Below the pieces are notes generated by a model. That model had not been told where the DNA came from. It saw only the letters and a list, made by a program, of their open reading frames with translations, and searched no databases. The position numbers were made by a program, and so were the translations under genes. 64,000 bases of DNA from Richelia sinica FACHB-800 (GTDB lineage Bacteria; Cyanobacteriota; Cyanobacteriia; Cyanobacteriales; Nostocaceae). The stretch covers positions 1 to 64,000 of the forward strand of contig NZ_JACJTT010000004.1 of NCBI RefSeq assembly GCF_014698825.1, given 5' to 3'. Positions 54,632 through 63,683 of the stretch are shown one piece after another (within the stretch, counting starts at the first letter, position 1; the number at the start of each line of letters is the position of its first letter).

Positions 54632-57517
54632 TTAAATAAAATCATTAATGTTGATTGTACCTGTGAATCCAGTCACTTCCACAATGCCATCGGTCGTGGC
54701 ATTGAATCCTGCTATACCATCATTAATAGCCACAAAAGTTCTACTCCCAAAAGTAAATTGTGCGGCAAAATTAGTACCAAAGTTAGTGGTAGTTAATTTG
54801 GCTGTGATACCTGCATTATCTAAGGTTGCTACTGCACCCACATTAATAAATCCACTACGTTGGGTGGATAATTGAAATAAATCTTGACCTGCATTAGCGT
54901 TAAAGTCGGTGATGCGATCAAAGTTATTTAATAAAGAATGGGTAAGGGTTTGATAATTAAATCTATCTTGTCCTAATCCTCCAGTTAATGTATCTTTTCC
55001 TCCTCCACCTGTGAAGATATCATTACCATCTAAGCCAGTAAGTATGTTATTGCCACTGTTCCCTGTGATTCGGTTGTGCCCAGCATTACCTGTGCCGTTA
55101 ATGGCTGTTGTTCCTGTTAAAGTCAAATTTTCTACATTGCTAGGGAGAATAGCAGTCGCACTAGATTGAAGGGTATCCGTAATTGTGACTGTAGCTGTAG
55201 ATGTGCCTAAAAGTGTGTTACTGGGACTAGCTAAGGTGACAGTAAAGGTTTCATCAGCTTCATTCAGGGCATCATTGACTATGGGAATATTGAGAGTTCT
55301 TTGGGTTTGTCCAGGGTTAAAGGTGAGTGTACCAGTGATAGGTGTAAAGTCAGTATTGGTTGTGGCAGTACCAGCAGAGGTTGTATAGGTGACGCTAACT
55401 GCTTGGGTTGAGGGTGCATTGAGGGTAACATTGACGACTGCTTGATTATCTCTCCCTTCCACCACTGTCAGATTTTGAATCGAGATAGTGGCAATGTCAT
55501 CGCTGAGAATTGTCCCCACACCTTGACTATCACCAATCATGCCATTGGTAGGGTTAGCAAGATTGACCAAAAAGTTTTCATCAGCTTCTGATGCTGTATC
55601 TCCTAGCACCGCGACATTGATGGTTTTTTGGGTTTCTCCTGGGTTGAAGGTGAGTGTACCAGTGGTGCGACTGTAGTCGCTACCTGCGCTGGCAGTTTGG
55701 TTGGCAGTTGCGTAGTTGACTGTAACGACTTGACTGCTAGCACGAGAAAGGTTGACGGTAAATATGGCGTTGCTGCTACCGCTATTACCTTCTGTCGCTA
55801 GAACATTATTAATGAAAATATGGGGTTGATTATTATTAACGTTTTGATTACCAAAATTAACTTGGGCAAGAGTTTGATTGGCACTAAGGGTGATAGCTTG
55901 AGATAGGGGGCCAGATGTGTTTGCTCGTAATAACCAATTAGTACCTGTGACATTCACGGCAGAAAAGTTAGCTGAGTTGAAACTATTAGCAGCACTAAAG
56001 GCTAACCATGATTTGCCACTAGGGTTATTTGTATCTCTGGGTATCCAGGTGCTATTAGAACCGTTACCTCGATACAAAGCGGCAACAAAGAAAGTACCGC
56101 TAACGGTGGTGGGTGTGATGGCTAGGTTAGCAAATCCAGTGTTACCTGTAAAATTTGTTGCTAGTTCGAGAACTTTTTCGTTGCTATCAGGGGTATTATT
56201 ACCGTTTAAATCTCGATAGAGGAAAAGTGCGCGGGGATTTCCATAACTGGATAAACCAACGGTGATGGAGTTGAGAGTTTCTGTTGCAGATTTGGCAGTG
56301 AAGGCATTAAATATCATTGTATCGCCAGAAGTGTAGGTGATCGCTCCATCCAATACCCCATCATCTAATTTGTATGTTTCTAAGCCAATGGGACTGTTAG
56401 TGTTAGGTGCGGTCTGTTGCCAACCAGAGGGTAATAATTCCGCAACGTTGTAAGTTCCTGGTGCTAAGTTGTTAAAGCTATATTCTCCGTTGGCATCTGT
56501 AACAACAGAAGTTTCTCCACTATCTAGTTTTTTGTTACCGTTACTATCGAGAAATACTTGCCAACCACTGAGGACTGGTTCCCACTGATTCCAAACACCA
56601 TTACCATTTAAATCGTTAAACAGGGTACCAACTATTTTTCCTAAACCAGCGTTAGGGGCTGTGCCAACATCTAGCTGCAAATCAAGTTTAACATTACTGG
56701 TATTGGTAGCATTGATAGTCGTGGTCTGACTTCTCACCAAACTCCCGTTACGGAAAAACCTGACTAAATATTGTCCTGGGTCTAACAGGGTTTGATAACC
56801 CCCAGCGTTCATGGTTCCTAAGTTTTGCCGAAAAGGAGTGCTATTGAGTCTGGTGACATTAATTTGCACATCTCCTAGTCCTTCCCCAGCATCATAGAAA
56901 TTATCTCGGTCAAAATCTCGAAATGCTACTCCTAACAAATATCCTTTGTTAGTCAGGGTATTATTATTAGCAAAGTTTTGTGTGACGACTAAAGACCCAA
57001 CGGAGGTCGCAGGATTATTTTCTGGAGTGATGGATAATCCTACTTCTCGAAAATTATTATTTATCATGTTGCCACGATGTGCGGCTGGGTTTTGAATACC
57101 TGTAGATGTGAGTCCCCAGTTGATGGCAAAGGCTGCGTAGCCATGAAATACAGATTTTCCGTAGGCAAAGACGTTTTCTGCTAATCCTGTCCAGTTAGTA
57201 TATCCTACATTATTAACGCGATCGCCTAAACTTGGTTCTCCTGGTAGCTGATGGGATTGCTGATCTTGATTAATCATAAATTGATTGTGACCAGCGGCAG
57301 CTTCGTTGAGTAAACTCGACCAAGCTAAAGGTTGGGCCGCAACCAAACTACTCCACTGATTGGTAAGTTCTGTTAGACGCACGTTAAAATAAGCCAAAGC
57401 ATTTTTAACGTCAGCATCTGAACTATTCAGCAGCAAAGATAGTTCTGCCGCAGGATTTAGCCGAAATCGGTTCATCAATTCCAGCATTTCTTGCTCAAGT
57501 GCGGTTGGTTGCGCCAT
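54632..57517 (-). CDS. Large CAP-SdrD-Calx-beta-RTX exported protein
   Basis: A 961-residue multidomain protein. CAP/SCP domain about 8-185 (LNEAAAGHNQFM, AENVFAYGK, NPAAHRGNMINNNFREVGL); SdrD B-like domains about 205-270 and 290-370 (DLNGNGVWNQWEPVLSGW); a region about 380-540 of beta-rich repeats; two Calx-beta domains about 560-680 and 680-790 (NYATANQTASAGSDYSRTTG, TYTTSAGTATTNTDFT); RTX-type calcium-binding nonapeptides about 810-860 (GNSGNNILTGLDGNDIFTGG). There is no Sec signal, which fits RTX proteins secreted by type I systems. Probably cell-surface or extracellular. Function unknown. Confidence 0.88.
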   Translation of the reverse strand: MAQPTALEQEMLELMNRFRLNPAAELSLLLNSSDADVKNALAYFNVRLTELTNQWSSLVAAQPLAWSSLLNEAAAGHNQFMINQDQQSHQLPGEPSLGDRVNNVGYTNWTGLAENVFAYGKSVFHGYAAFAINWGLTSTGIQNPAAHRGNMINNNFREVGLSITPENNPATSVGSLVVTQNFANNNTLTNKGYLLGVAFRDFDRDNFYDAGEGLGDVQINVTRLNSTPFRQNLGTMNAGGYQTLLDPGQYLVRFFRNGSLVRSQTTTINATNTSNVKLDLQLDVGTAPNAGLGKIVGTLFNDLNGNGVWNQWEPVLSGWQVFLDSNGNKKLDSGETSVVTDANGEYSFNNLAPGTYNVAELLPSGWQQTAPNTNSPIGLETYKLDDGVLDGAITYTSGDTMIFNAFTAKSATETLNSITVGLSSYGNPRALFLYRDLNGNNTPDSNEKVLELATNFTGNTGFANLAITPTTVSGTFFVAALYRGNGSNSTWIPRDTNNPSGKSWLAFSAANSFNSANFSAVNVTGTNWLLRANTSGPLSQAITLSANQTLAQVNFGNQNVNNNQPHIFINNVLATEGNSGSSNAIFTVNLSRASSQVVTVNYATANQTASAGSDYSRTTGTLTFNPGETQKTINVAVLGDTASEADENFLVNLANPTNGMIGDSQGVGTILSDDIATISIQNLTVVEGRDNQAVVNVTLNAPSTQAVSVTYTTSAGTATTNTDFTPITGTLTFNPGQTQRTLNIPIVNDALNEADETFTVTLASPSNTLLGTSTATVTITDTLQSSATAILPSNVENLTLTGTTAINGTGNAGHNRITGNSGNNILTGLDGNDIFTGGGGKDTLTGGLGQDRFNYQTLTHSLLNNFDRITDFNANAGQDLFQLSTQRSGFINVGAVATLDNAGITAKLTTTNFGTNFAAQFTFGSRTFVAINDGIAGFNATTDGIVEVTGFTGTININDFI

Positions 57518-57902
57518 AACAATCTTTCTGGTGTTTGTAAGATAACAAATTCAGCATAAAAAAATAAACTGGTTTCTTGTGAGCGAGATTATACGGTAAT
57601 TAACCAAGTGGAAAAATTACGCAAAAATATCAATTTCTGGATAAATTTGTCATGAAACTACTGTAAATTTCCAACAAAATCCCATCTATGGATAAAGGTC
57701 ACATAGTGATTGTATTTCTGCTAAACATGTTTCCTTTAGTCCTCTATCTTAATCTGTTAATTTAAGTAATATCCCTTAGATATTAAGCATTGCTCTTTAT
57801 TAAAGCTTATTCCTAGCTATTTAAAATTATTAATTGCTTTACGTCGAAAAAAATTAACATTGATATAATTAGCACATCGACTAACTGTGTATTAATATAG
57901 CT
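57518..57902. promoter_or_regulatory. Divergent promoter region of the two large exported proteins
   Basis: About 385 AT-rich bases between the start codons of the CAP and CHAP proteins. Both promoters should be here, which suggests possible co-regulation. Confidence 0.5.
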
Positions 57903-60803
57903 ATGGATGAGCAACATTTATACGGGAACCATAACCTTTTTAATTCAGCTTCTGAACTAGAGCAAAAAGGTGCTGACAATGGTATGGCGACATCTGTTGA
58001 TCCCCTTCCAGCACATCTGCACAATTTTGGGGCTTATCCACAGCAATTACCAGTTATTCATGAAAATCAAGCAATTTTTAATGCTGTTATTCCGACTGCT
58101 AGATGGAACAGTGTTTTTGGGTGGCAGTTTGACCATCAAATAGATTACCCAGTCAATTACCCATTTCCACTAGCATCACTTGGTGAGAGGAACACTAACA
58201 ATTCATCACCCATATTTTCCATCAGTGATAGAGATGGCTCTTTAGTGGGGAATACAGAGAATATAGACCCTAGCAGCATACAGCTACCATATCAAAGTAT
58301 TTCTACTATCCTCCAACAGGAGGTATACCCAAAACTACAACAGATTGCAACAGCCCCTCATTTTCAACAATTAATCCAATCTATCTTCGGAAATCATATC
58401 AACATTGAAAAACTACATGAAATAGGTAATAACTGGCAAATAGGTGAATTCAGCACTTTGCCACTCATTGAAGTCAGAGAGGAATTTGTATTCCCCACAA
58501 ACACAATGGGTGCTTTTGCAGGAGAGATAGGAAAGATTTATCTTTCACAAGAATTAATCACTCACAGTGAAAGTCGAAAAATTGCCGATACCATACTAGA
58601 AGAGATTGGGCATTGGCTTGACAACCAATTGAATCGGCATGACACACCTGGTGATGAAGGACAATTGTTGACAGCCATCATTACAGGTCAACACCTCAAT
58701 AATGAACAAATTGCAGCAATTCAGACTGAAGATGACTCAACTACCATTTTCGTAGATGGCCAATCTTTAAACGTTGAGCAATCAACACTACCAATAATTA
58801 CCATTGCCGCTACAGATGCCACTGCCAGAGAAACAATCACAGGACAAACTACAAATCCTGGAAGATTTACCCTCACCCGCATCGGCAATTTAGCTGCATC
58901 CCAAACCATTAATTACACAATTACAGGCACAGCCACCAAGGGAACAGATTACACCAGTTTACCGGGGACAGTCACCTTTGCTGCCGGTGCATCCACCGCC
59001 ACAATTAATGTTGCACCCATCAACGACAGCATTTCCGAACCCACAGAAACAGTCACCCTCAACTTAGCCGCAGGGACAGGTTACAGTTTGGGCACCGCGA
59101 AAACTGCCACTGTGAAAATTACCGATAATGATATCCCCGTCATTACCATTGCCGCTACAGATGCCACTGCGGGGGAAACAGTAACAGGACAAACTACAAA
59201 TCCTGGAAGATTTACCCTCACCCGCATCGGTAATTTAGCTTCATCTCAAACCATTAATTACACAATTACAGGCACAGCTACTAAGGGAACAGATTACACC
59301 AGTTTACCGGGGACAGTCACCTTTGCTGCCGGCGCATCCACAGCTACCATTAATGTCGCACCCATCAACGACAGCATTTCCGAACCCACAGAAACAGTCA
59401 CCCTCAACTTAGCCACCGGAACAGGTTACAGTTTAGGCACCGCGAAAACTGCCACTGTGAAAATTGGCGATAATGATCAATCGGTTGAAACAACTGATTT
59501 AATTCATTTCGTCAATAATGAATCTGTAGTTGTCTGGTTATCCAATGGAGATGGAACATTTAATGCTGGTCAGCCCTACACTCCTCGTAGTGGTTATGCC
59601 ATGAGTGCTAATAACTATAACTTTAAAACTGGCGATTTTAATGGAGATAATAAAACTGATTTAATTCATTTCGTCAATAATGAATCTGTAGTTGTCTGGT
59701 TATCCAATGGAGATGGAACATTTAATGCTGGTCAGCCCTACACTCCTCGTAGTGGTTATGCCATGAGTGCTAATAACTATAACTTTAAAACTGGCGATTT
59801 TAATGGAGATAATAAAACTGATTTAATTCATTTCGTCAATAATGAATCTGTAGTTGTCTGGTTATCCAATGGAGATGGAACATTTAATGCTGGTCAGCCC
59901 TATACTCCTCGTAGTGGTTATGCCATGAGCGCTAATAACTATAACTTTAAAACTGGCGATTTTAATGGAGATGTTAATATATCTACAAGTTATATAAAAG
60001 ATATTGATTTTTCATTCTATATTACAATCAATTCACCCAATGGTAGCGAATCCTTACAAGCAGGATCAAGTTTGAATATAACTTGGACTGATAATATTGC
60101 TGAAAATGTCAATATCGATCTCTACAAAGGTGGCAATTTTTACGTAACTTTATTTAGTAATACCCCTTCAGACGGGAGTGAAAATTGGATATTAGGTAAT
60201 AATTTACCAGCAGGTTCAGATTACTCAATTAAGATTACAAGTATTAATAATGGTAATGTTTATGATGTAAGTAATCGTAATTTCAGTATTATTGCATCAC
60301 CGCCTTCATCAGATCCATTTACCCCTCTACTGACTCAACAAAGTGCACAATATTTTAAAGACCGCCCTCAGTTCTATACGACTGGAAACATTTTTGCTCA
60401 ATCAATGTATGGTTCGAGTCTTATTAATGGTACTGGTTATACAGAAGGAAATTGTACTTGGTACGCTCACGGTCGTGTGAAAGAACTGGGTGGCAGCACT
60501 GCTGCACTTAACTCGATGTCTGGTAATGCTAATCAATGGCATAATCAGCTTTCTAATGGAGCGACCATTGTAGGTATTAATGACGTACAAGTTGGTGATA
60601 TTGCACAATGGATATCTGGTACAGCAGGTCATGTAGCCGTAGTTGAGAAGGTTTATATTGATAGTTCAGGTGCTAAAAGAGTTGTACTTTCAGAGTCCCA
60701 CTATAGTGCAAATTATGACGGTGGAGGAGCTGGAACACTACATCGTATTGTTGATTACTATGCAAGTAATCCTAATAGATATATTAGAGTTCCTAAAGCT
60801 TAA
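57903..60803 (+). CDS. Large Calx-beta/VCBS-like/CHAP exported protein
   Basis: A 966-residue protein. N-terminal part about 1-295 is not recognised, apart from a block (ILEEIGHWLDNQLNRHDTPGDEG) common in large cyanobacterial adhesin-like proteins. Two Calx-beta domains about 299-413 and 414-525, nearly identical; three 54-residue VCBS/FG-GAP-like repeats about 531-690 (LIHFVNNESVVVWLSNGDGT); a Kre9/KNH-like beta domain about 705-795 (INSPNGSESLQAGSSLNITW); and a C-terminal CHAP amidase, about 840-966, with Cys851 (GNCTWYAHG) and His910 (AGHVAVVE). The CHAP domain implies cleavage of peptidoglycan peptide links. No Sec signal is evident. Confidence 0.88.
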   Translation: MDEQHLYGNHNLFNSASELEQKGADNGMATSVDPLPAHLHNFGAYPQQLPVIHENQAIFNAVIPTARWNSVFGWQFDHQIDYPVNYPFPLASLGERNTNNSSPIFSISDRDGSLVGNTENIDPSSIQLPYQSISTILQQEVYPKLQQIATAPHFQQLIQSIFGNHINIEKLHEIGNNWQIGEFSTLPLIEVREEFVFPTNTMGAFAGEIGKIYLSQELITHSESRKIADTILEEIGHWLDNQLNRHDTPGDEGQLLTAIITGQHLNNEQIAAIQTEDDSTTIFVDGQSLNVEQSTLPIITIAATDATARETITGQTTNPGRFTLTRIGNLAASQTINYTITGTATKGTDYTSLPGTVTFAAGASTATINVAPINDSISEPTETVTLNLAAGTGYSLGTAKTATVKITDNDIPVITIAATDATAGETVTGQTTNPGRFTLTRIGNLASSQTINYTITGTATKGTDYTSLPGTVTFAAGASTATINVAPINDSISEPTETVTLNLATGTGYSLGTAKTATVKIGDNDQSVETTDLIHFVNNESVVVWLSNGDGTFNAGQPYTPRSGYAMSANNYNFKTGDFNGDNKTDLIHFVNNESVVVWLSNGDGTFNAGQPYTPRSGYAMSANNYNFKTGDFNGDNKTDLIHFVNNESVVVWLSNGDGTFNAGQPYTPRSGYAMSANNYNFKTGDFNGDVNISTSYIKDIDFSFYITINSPNGSESLQAGSSLNITWTDNIAENVNIDLYKGGNFYVTLFSNTPSDGSENWILGNNLPAGSDYSIKITSINNGNVYDVSNRNFSIIASPPSSDPFTPLLTQQSAQYFKDRPQFYTTGNIFAQSMYGSSLINGTGYTEGNCTWYAHGRVKELGGSTAALNSMSGNANQWHNQLSNGATIVGINDVQVGDIAQWISGTAGHVAVVEKVYIDSSGAKRVVLSESHYSANYDGGGAGTLHRIVDYYASNPNRYIRVPKA
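58797..59486 (+). repeat. Two 345-bp near-identical Calx-beta repeats
   Basis: The block starting ATTACCATTGCCGCTACAGA occurs at 58797 and again at 59142, a 345-base (115-codon) period. The two copies differ at only scattered, mostly third-position bases, so the duplication is recent or kept uniform by recombination. Confidence 0.85.
59493..59972 (+). repeat. Three 162-bp near-identical tandem repeats
   Basis: Copies start at 59493, 59655 and 59817 (period 162 bases, 54 codons). The first two look identical over their length; the third differs at about two silent positions (TATACT for TACACT, AGCGCT for AGTGCT) before diverging at its end. Such identity points to recent expansion and to likely length variation between strains. 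Confidence 0.9.
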
Positions 60804-60804
60804 T

Positions 60805-60822
60805 CTATATCTATAGATATAG
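60805..60822. repeat. Perfect 18-base palindrome after the CHAP gene
   Basis: CTATATCTATAGATATAG begins 2 bases after the stop codon. It may take part in transcription termination together with the larger hairpin 45 bases downstream. Confidence 0.55.
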
Positions 60823-60865
60823 TTCAGTTCGATCCAGTTTGATCTCATTTCTATGAACAATGGCG

Positions 60866-60894
60866 GTAGGGGTTTAGCATTGCTAAACCCCTAC
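60866..60894. repeat. GTAGGGGTTTAGC interspersed palindrome
   Basis: GTAGGGGTTTAGC (60866-60878), a 3-base loop ATT, and its exact complement GCTAAACCCCTAC (60882-60894) form a 13-bp perfect stem. The sequence type is a frequent dispersed hairpin in Nostoc-like genomes. It could also act as a terminator-like barrier for the CHAP gene, although there is no T-run. Confidence 0.8.
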
Positions 60895-60903
60895 ATCTTG
60901 GGG

Positions 60904-61130
60904 ATGTGCGGAGAGCGATCGCTATTCTGGGAATGATGGGAGGGCGATCGCTGTTTGGGAATGGTGGGAGTGCGATCACTTTTAGGGAGATGTGGGGAGG
61001 TGCGATCGCTATTCTGGGAATGATGGGAGAGCGATCGCTGTTTGGGGATGTGAGGATGTGCGATCGCTTTTGTGGGGATATGGGAGGGTGATCGCTGTTT
61101 GGGAATAGTGGGAGAGCGATCGCTGTTTAA
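60904..61130. repeat. HIP1-based minisatellite, eight units of 28-30 bases
   Basis: GCGATCGC (or a one-mismatch form) starts at 60915, 60944, 60972, 61002, 61031, 61060, 61088 and 61116; six are perfect, while 60972 and 61088 have one change. The spacing of 28-30 bases is regular, with intervening sequence of the type TGTTTGGGAATGATGGGAGA. Frames across it change, so it is not coding. It ends about 50 bases before the antitoxin start. Confidence 0.88.
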
Positions 61131-61181
61131 TGAAAAAATTGAAGGCGATATAATGGCAGTAATGCAGTATGGGAAACAGTT

Positions 61182-61418
61182 ATGATTCAAACCTTAGATG
61201 CTCTGTTCGATGGTGCAGCCCTTCTTCCTGAAGTACCTTTAAACATCAAATCAGGTACGCGTGTTCGGATTATTGTTGAAAGTGTGTTACCAGATAAAAA
61301 ACCAAAACCAAAAACATTCTTGCAAACTGCCAAATCTTTAAATTTACGAGGTAAACCAGACTGGTCAACCAATATAGACCAGTATTTGCATGAGGAAAAT
61401 ACCTCAGAAAATGAATGA
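61182..61418 (+). CDS. Antitoxin-like protein (AF2212/DUF104 type)
   Basis: A 78-residue protein: MIQTLDALFDGAALLPEVPLN followed by IKSGTRVRIIVES, the usual short beta N-terminal fold of AF2212-like antitoxins (pattern leading to P-L-x-x-G-T-x-V-x-V-x-V-E), then a basic linker and an acidic tail. It overlaps the start of the PIN toxin gene by 8 bases (ATGAATGA), typical for toxin-antitoxin coupling. The assignment rests on this pattern and context. Confidence 0.6.
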   Translation: MIQTLDALFDGAALLPEVPLNIKSGTRVRIIVESVLPDKKPKPKTFLQTAKSLNLRGKPDWSTNIDQYLHEENTSENE

Positions 61419-61824
61419 ATTTTTTTTAGATACATCTTTTGCGATAGCATTATCTGCAATTACAGATCAAAATCATGCCAGAGCAGTTGAGCTTGCTGAA
61501 CAAATTGAAGCTCAAAATTCTCATCTCGTTACAACTCAAGCGATTTTACTAGAAATTGGCAATGCTCTTTCTAAGTAAAGATATAGAACCGCCGCAGTCC
61601 AACTTCTTGAATCCCTGAAATCAGACCCAAACGTTGAAATAGTTCCTCTAACTAATGAACTGTACAATGCTGCTTTTCAACTATTCAGAAGTCGTCAAGA
61701 TAAAGAATGGGGATTGGTTGACTGCATATCATGTATTTTGATGCAAAATCGAGGAATTACTGATGCTCTAACTGCCGATGATCATTTTAATCAAATGGGA
61801 TTTCGGGCGTTACTAAGAAATTAA
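61411..61824 (+). pseudogene. PIN-domain toxin interrupted by one in-frame stop
   Basis: From ATG 61411 the frame reads MNEFFLDTSFAIALSAITDQ and runs to codon 55, then TAA (61576-61578) occurs, and the same frame continues RYRTAAVQLLESLKSD to a final TAA at 61822-61824: 137 codons in all. Acidic PIN residues are spread over both sides: LDTS and LLEIGNAL before the stop; WGLVDCISC and ITDALTADDHF after it. One base change explains the break, and no frameshift is needed. The toxin should be inactive unless readthrough occurs. A sequencing error is the alternative. Confidence 0.82.
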
Positions 61825-61852
61825 TGAAACAGGAATAGGGAAGCAGTCCGTA

Positions 61853-61987
61853 GGAATCGCTGTTTGGGAATGATGGGAGAGCGCTGTTTGGGATGATGGG
61901 ATGTGATCGCATTTGGGAAAAATATGGGTAGTGCGATCGCTTTCCCGTTCTTTTGGATGATAGCGATTTTTGGGGATGTGGGGAGAT
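61853..61987. repeat. Second, decayed HIP1 minisatellite
   Basis: Blocks such as ATCGCTGTTTGGGAATGATG, GAGCGCTGTTTGGGATGATG and one perfect GCGATCGC (near 61934) resemble the array at 60904-61130 but with deletions and substitutions. Together the arrays flank the toxin-antitoxin genes. Confidence 0.75.
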
Positions 61988-62209
61988 AGAAATTTATTTA
62001 TACTGCGAATTCACAAGTATGTAAATTTATTCCGTATTCCCAGAGATTGAATCTCAGTCAGCAATCTTCTTCAGGCAAATTTTTTGGGCAACCTAGATTT
62101 GAAAAATCTATAATTGGCCTAGTGGTAGGGAGCAGTCATCATCAATTTGGCGGCAATACTGCTCATTTCACTGTTGATCCTGTGTTTGTGGGAATGCGGT
62201 TCATATTTT
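61988..62209. other. Leader of the PPC-domain gene
   Basis: About 220 bases between the decayed minisatellite and the most likely start of the next gene. The reading frame of that gene is open upstream to 62147 (21 extra codons with hydrophobic residues), but the better signal peptide starts at 62210. Confidence 0.45.
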
Positions 62210-62665
62210 ATGAATAAATTTTTGGCTGTAAGTTTAATCCGAATTATCCTCTTTCCAACTACCTTGCTGAGTTTAGGCATAGGTATGAGTACGGCATTAG
62301 CTCAAAATAAATTGTATAGCCCCATTCCTCTCGCTAATAGCACAGAAATTTCTGATACTCTATCCGACAAGGATATCCCCACAGGTCAAGGGGGATTTGC
62401 ACGGGATTATATTGTTAAGTTAAGCAAGGGTGATAATCTGGCTGTGGATTTATCATCGGACAATTTTGATAGTATGATTACCTTGCTGGCTCCTGATGGT
62501 TCTACCTTGGCAGAAAATGATGATGGCCCTGATGGTACAAGTAATTCTTTGTTGTTTACCCGAATTACAGAAACGGGAACTTATATTATCCGTGTGCGCT
62601 CATTTGGTGAAACTGGTGTAGGTAACTTTAAACTCAAGGTGACGAAGTTGCAACCGATGAAATGA
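62210..62665 (+). CDS. Exported PPC-domain protein
   Basis: From ATG 62210 (MNKFLAVSLIRIILFPTTLL) it encodes 151 residues. The signal peptide ends near STALAQ (about residue 32), then a bacterial pre-peptidase C-terminal (PPC) beta domain about 45-145: DYIVKLSKGDNLAVDLSSDNFDSMITLLAPDGS, ENDDGPDGTSN and TETGTYIIRVRSFGETGVGNF. PPC domains normally accompany secreted proteases but stand-alone forms occur in cyanobacteria. No peptidase domain is present. It is convergent with cobS. Confidence 0.85.
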   Translation: MNKFLAVSLIRIILFPTTLLSLGIGMSTALAQNKLYSPIPLANSTEISDTLSDKDIPTGQGGFARDYIVKLSKGDNLAVDLSSDNFDSMITLLAPDGSTLAENDDGPDGTSNSLLFTRITETGTYIIRVRSFGETGVGNFKLKVTKLQPMK

Positions 62666-62809
62666 AGTCAGCGCAGGTAGAGAAAAAGAGCGTTGCTGAT
62701 TGAGAATATGAATTTGTCTCACCCATAGATGCGAAGGTGCAAAGGTACGAGGAAAAACAAAGGTAATTTTTGCATTTCATACTCTGATTCAGCAACGGCA
62801 GAAACAAAA

Positions 62810-62839
62810 TGTAGAGAGGTTCCATGGAACTTCTCTACA
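62810..62839. repeat. TGTAGAGA/TCTCTACA interspersed palindrome, copy 2
   Basis: A 30-base inverted repeat TGTAGAGAGGTTCCA then TGGAACTTCTCTACA, matching copy 1 at 53196-53226 except in the middle. It lies between the convergent PPC and cobS genes. Confidence 0.8.
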
Positions 62840-62870
62840 AGGTTGATAGAACAGAGAGGTTTAACCAGCT

Positions 62871-63683
62871 TTAATGAAAAATGGTGAGAATACAGAGAAA
62901 TAAGGCTTCACTCCACTCGACTACTGCACCATAGGTATCTCCTGTGTGTCCACCTAATTGATGATGAAACCAAGCAGGGATGATGCAAGCGATCGCACTA
63001 CCAATAATTACCATCCCTATTGCTAAACTGAAATTATCACCATTTATCCACCAAACTATCCCACTCCAACCAACCAGCAACAACCATCCTGGCAATAAAT
63101 CGCGGTAGGTACGAATTGCTTGTTTATGAATTGCGCCTTTACCTGTAGGTTTGAGATAGGGATAAAAAGCGATCGCTACCTGTTGTCCCCACCTTCCCCA
63201 ACCACAAGCAGCTATAATTGCTAAATCTCGATTTGTGCTGATATCTGTGAGAGCAGTGGTTTTTAATAATAAAATAGCGATCGCTGCCATAGCCCCAAAT
63301 GCCCCAGTAGCACTATCTACCATCACCTCTAACCGTCTTTTGGGATCAGTGACCGCTAACCCATCCGCTGTATCCATTGCCCCATCTAAATGTAAACCTC
63401 CCGTCAGCCACAGCCAAACTAAGACTACCGCAACACTGCGAGTTAATACTGGAACACCTAAATAATTCATCCCTATATCCAAAGCACACAGGATTCCCCC
63501 AATCATCAAGCCGATAATTGGTGTAAAGTATGCGACCTTTTGAAAATCTAAACCAGGGAAATAAGGTAAGGGAATAATAGTATAAAATATTATAGATGCT
63601 GCAAAATTTAGAAGTTGTTGCTTCCACCATGGGAAAGGCTGAACGGCAAATTCTGTGATTTTTTCTGTTTGATTATCTGACAA
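62871..63683 (-). CDS. cobS: Adenosylcobinamide-GDP ribazoletransferase CobS
   Basis: A 270-residue integral membrane enzyme joining adenosylcobinamide-GDP with alpha-ribazole in the last part of cobalamin synthesis. The family signature [15 protein letters not shown] (about 95-109), with its conserved Asp residues, and [14 protein letters not shown] are seen, with six or more membrane segments. No other cob gene is adjacent in the window. In cyanobacteria the product is usually pseudocobalamin. Confidence 0.95.
   Translation of the reverse strand: MSDNQTEKITEFAVQPFPWWKQQLLNFAASIIFYTIIPLPYFPGLDFQKVAYFTPIIGLMIGGILCALDIGMNYLGVPVLTRSVAVVLVWLWLTGGLHLDGAMDTADGLAVTDPKRRLEVMVDSATGAFGAMAAIAILLLKTTALTDISTNRDLAIIAACGWGRWGQQVAIAFYPYLKPTGKGAIHKQAIRTYRDLLPGWLLLVGWSGIVWWINGDNFSLAIGMVIIGSAIACIIPAWFHHQLGGHTGDTYGAVVEWSEALFLCILTIFH

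Noticed and set aside
60904-61130. CRISPR array
   Set aside because: Units are 28-30 bases in total with an 8-base conserved core and similar, not unique, spacers; no cas genes are present.
60891-61190. Ser/Pro/His-rich open frame on the minus strand
   Set aside because: It is the translation of the HIP1 minisatellite, with no start signal or protein-like composition.
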